A program made the translations under genes and the position numbers. The notes beneath the pieces are model-generated. The model searched no databases and was not told where the DNA came from. It was given only the letters and a program-made list of their open reading frames with translations. Below, piece by piece: positions 59,855 through 64,000 of a stretch of 64,000 bases of DNA (the stretch's first letter is position 1; each line of letters opens with the position of its first letter). The DNA comes from Pacificispira sp033344895 (GTDB taxonomy: Bacteria > Pseudomonadota > Alphaproteobacteria > UBA8366 > Aestuariispiraceae), in NCBI GenBank assembly GCA_965229685.1, contig OZ245920.1, forward strand, positions 1,116,001-1,180,000. The letters are read 5' to 3'.

Positions 59855-59893
59855 CGCCGGCGTCGCCCTTCGTCAGGCCACGCCGGCGTCTTT
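59855..59893. terminator. Bidirectional terminator between convergent genes
   Basis: CGCCGGCGT (59855-59863) pairs perfectly with ACGCCGGCG (59880-59888). CTTTC-type tails on both sides suit termination of both the membrane-protein operon and grxD. Confidence 0.75.
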
Positions 59894-59912
59894 CAAACCC
59901 GGTCGCGTCAAA

Positions 59913-60251
59913 TCAGGCGTCGACTTCGGTCTCGATACCGCGTTCGCTCAGCAGTTCCGTCAGCTCGCCGGTTTCGAACATTTCCCGGACGATATCGCAG
60001 CCGCCGACGAATTCACCCTTCACATAGAGCTGCGGGATGGTCGGCCAGTTGGAAAATTCCTTGATGCCTTCGCGGACCGACATGTCTTCCAGGACATTCA
60101 CGCCCTTGAACGGCACCCCGATATGGTTGAGCACCTGCACCACAGCGGCGGAAAACCCGCACTGCGGAAAAACCGGCGTACCCTTCATGAACAGAACCAC
60201 ATCGGTTCCGTCGATTTCGCCCTGAATGCGGCTTTGTGTCTGATCGTCCAT
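59913..60251 (-). CDS. grxD: Monothiol glutaredoxin (Grx4 type)
   Basis: A 112-residue CGFS glutaredoxin: active site Cys31 in PQCGFSAAVV and the conserved WPTIPQLYVKGEFVGGCDIV glutathione-binding part. It carries and donates [2Fe-2S] clusters, usually in complex with BolA, whose gene lies directly upstream (44 bp). Confidence 0.95.
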   Translation of the reverse strand: MDDQTQSRIQGEIDGTDVVLFMKGTPVFPQCGFSAAVVQVLNHIGVPFKGVNVLEDMSVREGIKEFSNWPTIPQLYVKGEFVGGCDIVREMFETGELTELLSERGIETEVDA

Positions 60252-60295
60252 TTCGAATTCCTTCCTGCGGGGCTGATTTCAGATCGCCCTGAATG

Positions 60296-60535
60296 TCATG
60301 CGTCTTCCGGCACGGCCGTCTGAAGCGCCAGCGCGTGCAATTCTCCGCCCATGCGGCCCTTCAGGGCGGCATAGACCATCTGGTGCTGTTGAACGCGGGA
60401 CTTGCCGGCAAAGGCGGCCGACTTCACGAAGGCGGCATAGTGGTCGCCGTCGCCGCGCAGGTCATTGATGATGACCTCGGCATCCGGCAGAGCCTCCTTG
60501 ATGAAGCGTTCAATGTCGCCTGCACTCATTGGCAT
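60296..60535 (-). CDS. BolA-family protein
   Basis: A 79-residue BolA/IbaG-like protein with the conserved class II-KH-like core; the motif VQQHQMVYAALKGRMGGELHAL contains the His that binds a glutaredoxin-held Fe-S cluster. The pairing with grxD immediately downstream is a well-known functional association in iron-sulfur trafficking and iron sensing. Confidence 0.93.
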   Translation of the reverse strand: MPMSAGDIERFIKEALPDAEVIINDLRGDGDHYAAFVKSAAFAGKSRVQQHQMVYAALKGRMGGELHALALQTAVPEDA

Positions 60536-60570
60536 GGTCGTTGCCCCCTTCGGATCTCAGAAACTTAGGA

Positions 60571-62778
60571 TCACGTCCAATCGGCGCCCGCCATATAGCC
60601 AGGCAGACGCGTCTCGTTGATATTCGCCAGTTCTTCCAGCGATATGGTATCGCCCCCGGGCAGCGTCAACGAGCGCCCGATGGCGATTCCGATACGCTGG
60701 GCCGGGACCCCTGCCGCCTCGCAGGCGGACAGGACGGCCTTCTCATCGTCCACAGCCACAAGGTAGCGGGCCTGATCTTCGCCGTACAGCCATGCGTGAA
60801 TGCTGAAGCCGGGAGGGGCGGCGTCAAGCGTCACACCGACTCCGCCGGCCAGCGCCATCTCCGCCACTGCAACGGCAAGGCCGCCGTCGGAGAGGTCGTG
60901 ACAGGCCTGAACGACGCCCTTCTGGATCAGATCCCGCACGCAGTCGCCATTTCGGCGTTCGACGGTGAGGTCGACCTTGGGGGCCGGACCTTCATCGCGA
61001 CCGACAACGTCGCGCAGATAGATCGACCGGTCTAGATGGCCTTTCGATTCGCCGATCAGAATCAGGATCTGGCCGACCTTCTTCAACCCCATGCCGACGG
61101 CTTTCGCGGCATCGTCGATCAGGCCGACGCCGCCGATGACCGGGGTCGGCAGGATGGCCTCGCCATTGGTCTCGTTGTACAGCGACACGTTGCCGGATAC
61201 GACCGGGAAGTCCAGCGTCTTCGCGGCGGCGCTCATGCCCTTCACGGCGCCGACGAACTGCCCCATGATCCGCGGGCGTTCCGGGTTGCCGAAATTCATG
61301 TTGTTGGTGATGGCCAGAGGCTTGGCGCCGGTTGCCGTGATGTTGCGCCAGGCCTCGGCCACCGCCTGCGCGCCCCCGGAAATCGGATCGGCCAGGCAGT
61401 AACGCGGCGTGCAGTCTGTCGTGACCGCAACGGCCTTCTTCTGGCCGGGCAGGCGTACGATCGCCGCATCCGCCGCTCCGGGCGTCTGCACCGTCTCGCC
61501 GCCGATCAGATGGTCGTACTGCTCCCAGATCCAGCGACGGGAGCACAGGTCCGGCGTGCCGATCAGCTTCTTCAGGGCCTCACCGGGGCTCAGCGGATGG
61601 TCGATTTCCCCCACGGGCGCGGAGGCCGGGGTCGGTTCCCACGGACGTTCATACATCGGGGAGGCGTCGACCAGCGGCGCGACAGGGATGTCGCCGGCTG
61701 TCTCACCAAACCATTTCAGGGTCAGGTTGCCGGTATCGGTGACCGTCCCGATTACCGCGAAATCCAGCTCCCACTTGTCGAAGATCGCCTTCGCCTCGTC
61801 CTCTCGGCCGGGCTTCAGGACCATCAGCATGCGCTCCTGGCTTTCCGAAAGCATCAGCTCATAGGGCGTCATGCCTTCTTCGCGCATCGGCACGCGGTCG
61901 AGTTCCAGCTCGATGCCGACGCCGCCCTTGTCCGCCATCTCGACGGAGGAGGAGGTGAGACCCGCCGCGCCCATGTCCTGGATGGAGACGATGGCATCGG
62001 TCGCCATCAGTTCCAGGCACGCTTCCAGCAGAAGTTTCTCGGTGAAGGGGTCGCCGACCTGAACGGTGGGGCGCTTCTCTTCGGAATCCTCCGTGAACTC
62101 CGCCGAAGCCATGGTCGCGCCGTGGATGCCGTCGCGGCCTGTCTTGGAGCCGACATAGACCACCGGATTCCCGATGCCCGAGGCCTTGGAGTAGAAGATC
62201 TTGTCGGTCCGGGCGAGGCCGACCGTCATGGCGTTGACCAGGATGTTGCCGTTATAGGCCTTGTCGAAATTGACTTCCCCGCCGACCGTCGGAATGCCCA
62301 TGCAGTTGCCGTAGCCGCCGATGCCCGCCACGACGCCGGAGACCAGATGCCGGGTCTTGGGATGGCTAGGGTCACCGAAGCGCAGGGCGTTCAGATTGGC
62401 GATCGGCCTTGCCCCCATGGTGAACACGTCGCGCATGATGCCGCCGACGCCGGTCGCCGCCCCCTGATAGGGTTCGATGAAGCTGGGGTGATTGTGGCTT
62501 TCGATCTTGAAGACCGCCGCATCGCCGTCGCCGATGTCGATCACGCCGGCATTCTCGCCGGGACCCTGGATGACCTGGGGGCCTTCCGTCGGCAGTGTCT
62601 TCAACCAGAAGCGCGAGGATTTGTAGGAGCAATGCTCCGACCACATCACCGAGAAAATTCCCAGTTCCGTGATGTTGGGCGCGCGCCCCATGATGTTGAG
62701 AACGGTATCGTATTCGTCCTTGGTCAGACCGTGTTCGGCGACGACCTCGGGCGTGATGTCCACTTGGGGCAGCGACAT
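60571..62778 (-). CDS. purL: Phosphoribosylformylglycinamidine synthase, PurL subunit
   Basis: A 735-residue small-type PurL, the synthetase subunit used with separate PurQ and PurS (E. coli PurL is about 1295 residues). MWSEHCSYKSSRFWL, the ATP site GPGENAGVIDIGDGDAAVFKIESHNHPS, GGYGNCMGIPTVGGE and SIQDMGAAGLTSSSVEMA are characteristic. It performs the fourth step of purine synthesis. The ATG at 62778, with an AGGGA SD, is preferred to the upstream in-frame ATG at 62799. Confidence 0.97.
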   Translation of the reverse strand: MSLPQVDITPEVVAEHGLTKDEYDTVLNIMGRAPNITELGIFSVMWSEHCSYKSSRFWLKTLPTEGPQVIQGPGENAGVIDIGDGDAAVFKIESHNHPSFIEPYQGAATGVGGIMRDVFTMGARPIANLNALRFGDPSHPKTRHLVSGVVAGIGGYGNCMGIPTVGGEVNFDKAYNGNILVNAMTVGLARTDKIFYSKASGIGNPVVYVGSKTGRDGIHGATMASAEFTEDSEEKRPTVQVGDPFTEKLLLEACLELMATDAIVSIQDMGAAGLTSSSVEMADKGGVGIELELDRVPMREEGMTPYELMLSESQERMLMVLKPGREDEAKAIFDKWELDFAVIGTVTDTGNLTLKWFGETAGDIPVAPLVDASPMYERPWEPTPASAPVGEIDHPLSPGEALKKLIGTPDLCSRRWIWEQYDHLIGGETVQTPGAADAAIVRLPGQKKAVAVTTDCTPRYCLADPISGGAQAVAEAWRNITATGAKPLAITNNMNFGNPERPRIMGQFVGAVKGMSAAAKTLDFPVVSGNVSLYNETNGEAILPTPVIGGVGLIDDAAKAVGMGLKKVGQILILIGESKGHLDRSIYLRDVVGRDEGPAPKVDLTVERRNGDCVRDLIQKGVVQACHDLSDGGLAVAVAEMALAGGVGVTLDAAPPGFSIHAWLYGEDQARYLVAVDDEKAVLSACEAAGVPAQRIGIAIGRSLTLPGGDTISLEELANINETRLPGYMAGADWT

Positions 62779-62890
62779 GGAGTCCCTTCCGGCTGGCATG
62801 TTCGGAAATCGCGCGTTTCCTAGCCCGACTCAGACGCAAATGCAAAGGTTCCGAAAGGAATAGATGGCGCAGCCCGCCATTGCGGGCAAC

Positions 62891-63418
62891 TCAGCGCATG
62901 CAGCGCCAGTCGGAGGTCATCTTGCGGACCTCCTCTTCCGACATTTTCGCCTGCATCCTGGTCGGGATGTAGTTCTGCTCAACGCGCAGCACGCCGATCG
63001 CGCTGCCGTCGTCCGGTACATGCCAAAGCAGATAGCCGCAATACAGTTCGGACCGTTCCATGGTGCCGAGGAAATCGACGGCGGCAAAGCTGGTCATCAC
63101 GCCGTTCGGGTCCGGCTGCCGGTACCAGGAGACACGGCCGCGGCGACGGGCGGTCACCATGCCGCCCTGATCGGTGATGGAGGCCATCAGTTCGGTGAAC
63201 TGCTCCAGCGAGAGCTGTGCCTGCAGCCCGGGCGCCAGCCGGCCATAAGCCTCGGCATATCGGCGCCCGTCCAGCAGCGACCAGAACTGGGATGATGCCG
63301 TCGCGACCTGTTCGTTCAACTGCTGTGTCGGCTGCCAACTGTCCTGAGCGTGCGCCGTGGTCCCCACGGCCCACAGCGCCAGGCATGCCAGAAAGGAAAG
63401 GGCGGCACGGCGCAGCAT
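62891..63418 (-). CDS. DUF4019 exported protein
   Basis: A 175-residue protein with a clear Sec signal peptide (MLRRAALSFLACLALW, cleavage near AHA-QD), so periplasmic. The core SSQFWSLLDGRRYAEAYGRLAPGLQ and GRVSWYRQPDPNGVMTSFAAVDF fits DUF4019, a family of unknown function. It lies 112 bp upstream of purL on the same strand with no strong terminator between, so read-through is possible. Confidence 0.82.
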   Translation of the reverse strand: MLRRAALSFLACLALWAVGTTAHAQDSWQPTQQLNEQVATASSQFWSLLDGRRYAEAYGRLAPGLQAQLSLEQFTELMASITDQGGMVTARRRGRVSWYRQPDPNGVMTSFAAVDFLGTMERSELYCGYLLWHVPDDGSAIGVLRVEQNYIPTRMQAKMSEEEVRKMTSDWRCMR

Positions 63419-63447
63419 GGCTGTCTTCCTCTCGCGCGTCTTTCGGG

Positions 63448-63840
63448 TCAGCTCAAATCGACCGCGTGATCCTTCAGCGCGGCCAGGTCGCAGACTTCCA
63501 GCGCCCGTTCATGCGTGGACAGCAGCGCAACCCGCGGCGCGCAGCCGGCATCGTAGGCTTCACGCCAGCGCGCCGCACACAGGCACCAGCGGTCGCCCGG
63601 ATTGAGCCCGGGGAAGCCGTAATCCGGCATCGGTGCCGACAGGTCGTTGCCGCGCCGTCGGCTGAACGCCAGAAACTCGGCCGTCATCACGGCACAGACC
63701 GTGTGCGAGCCGACATCCTCCGGGCCGGTATTGCAGCAGCCGTCGCGATAGAACCCGGTGACCGGATCGACGGAGCAGGGCATCAGCGCCTGGCCGATGA
63801 CATTGCGCTGAGCGGGCTCGGTATCGTTGGCGGCAAACAC
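63448..63840 (-). CDS. DUF2237 family protein
   Basis: A 130-residue protein of the DUF2237 (COG3651) family. Conserved cysteines are in CSVDPVTGFYRDGCCNTGPEDVGSHTVCAVMTAEFL, and GDRWCLCAARWREA is the second hallmark. The function is unknown; the cysteine pattern suggests metal binding or redox. It lies 29 bp upstream of the DUF4019 gene. Confidence 0.87.
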   Translation of the reverse strand: MFAANDTEPAQRNVIGQALMPCSVDPVTGFYRDGCCNTGPEDVGSHTVCAVMTAEFLAFSRRRGNDLSAPMPDYGFPGLNPGDRWCLCAARWREAYDAGCAPRVALLSTHERALEVCDLAALKDHAVDLS

Positions 63841-64000
63841 GGAATGAACCTCAATCTGGTGTGGGCGAACACTATCGCCGCCACTTAATCAGGTTTGGCC
63901 GGCCGGTTAAAGTCGGCACGACGGACGGGAGCCGAGATCTAACAGGTCTCCCATTTCCGGTCGCAATAGATCTGATCTTGGAAACAAAATGCGCGTATAT
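63841..64000. other. Right-edge stretch without a recognised gene
   Basis: The last 160 bp contain the upstream region of the DUF2237 gene. An ATG at 63985 on the plus strand could begin a gene running off the edge, but only five codons are visible and no convincing SD precedes it, so it cannot be judged. Short palindromes such as GGCCGGCC (63899-63906) are present. Confidence 0.4.

Noticed and set aside
61036..62823. Long plus-strand open frame of about 595 codons opposite purL
   Set aside because: It is a shadow of purL, which carries all family motifs; the antisense product has none.
1..64000. CRISPR array, prophage, IS element or rRNA operon
   Set aside because: No regularly spaced repeats, transposase, integrase, phage structural gene or rRNA sequence was seen anywhere in the window.

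Overview
The window looks like chromosome of a high-GC, free-living alphaproteobacterium, probably from the Rhodospirillales or a neighbouring order. This rests on the gene order rpoZ - bifunctional rel - DUF2062 - acpS - lepB - rnc - era - SpoU methyltransferase, an HpnN-type RND lipid transporter, a form-II CoxL-type hydroxylase, a DHAP-shunt-type methionine salvage pair and a perfect CtrA box. No prophage, IS element, CRISPR array or rRNA operon is visible. One tRNA gene (tRNA-Pro, CGG) is present. Species-level identity cannot be read from the sequence.

Layout. 1-2.8 kb: a gene tail, an ABC-type ATPase, tRNA-Pro with a truncated formylglycine-generating-enzyme-like fragment downstream of it, a DUF924 protein and a CBS-domain protein. 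2.8-13.6 kb: an aromatic-acid catabolic and uptake locus. It holds a divergent IclR regulator, a CoA-thioester-type flavin monooxygenase, an aryl-CoA ligase, gentisate 1,2-dioxygenase, an ArsC/YffB-like protein, a fumarylpyruvate-hydrolase-like protein and a complete Liv-type ABC importer. The set fits salicylate or 4-hydroxybenzoate degradation through CoA esters to gentisate and then to central metabolites. 13.6-21.5 kb: cysS, preceded by what looks like a cysteine-codon transcription attenuator; citramalate synthase; a class II aldolase with mtnA; a Kef-type antiporter; and MTA phosphorylase. 21.5-30.3 kb: DNA repair (UdgB), a NYN-domain protein, rpoZ, rel, and the acpS-lepB-rnc-era-trmJ block.

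30.3-44.6 kb: accessory metabolism and signalling. This part includes an HxlR regulator with two matching operators facing a small gene, an agmatinase-like ureohydrolase, a cyclase-DUF2007-trmN6 operon, a dioxygenase/aldolase-fold pair, a nucleoside deoxyribosyltransferase, a REP-like palindrome, an orphan CoxL-type protein with CysQ, the complete but poorly understood AMMECR1-MEMO1-radical SAM trio, and a methyltransferase preceded by a CtrA box. 44.5-50.2 kb: a tRNA-quality-control-like trio (B3/4 domain, Dtd, ChaC), a lone CheY receiver, an Lrp regulator divergent from a DMT exporter, and malate synthase. 51-54.4 kb: a vWA-PP2C-kinase triad (YegL/PphC/YegI, 'TerY-P' type). 54.6-59.8 kb: a fatty-acid-hydroxylase/sterol-desaturase protein, an HpnN-like transporter, an HpnM/MlaC-like protein and an integral membrane protein, together suggesting membrane-lipid remodelling. 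59.9-63.8 kb: grxD, bolA, purL and two small conserved proteins.

The most notable items for follow-up are the candidate cysS attenuator, the AMMECR1/MEMO/radical SAM set, the vWA-PP2C-kinase triad, the CoA-dependent gentisate route with no recognisable maleylpyruvate isomerase or thioesterase, and several well-formed operator palindromes next to their likely regulators.
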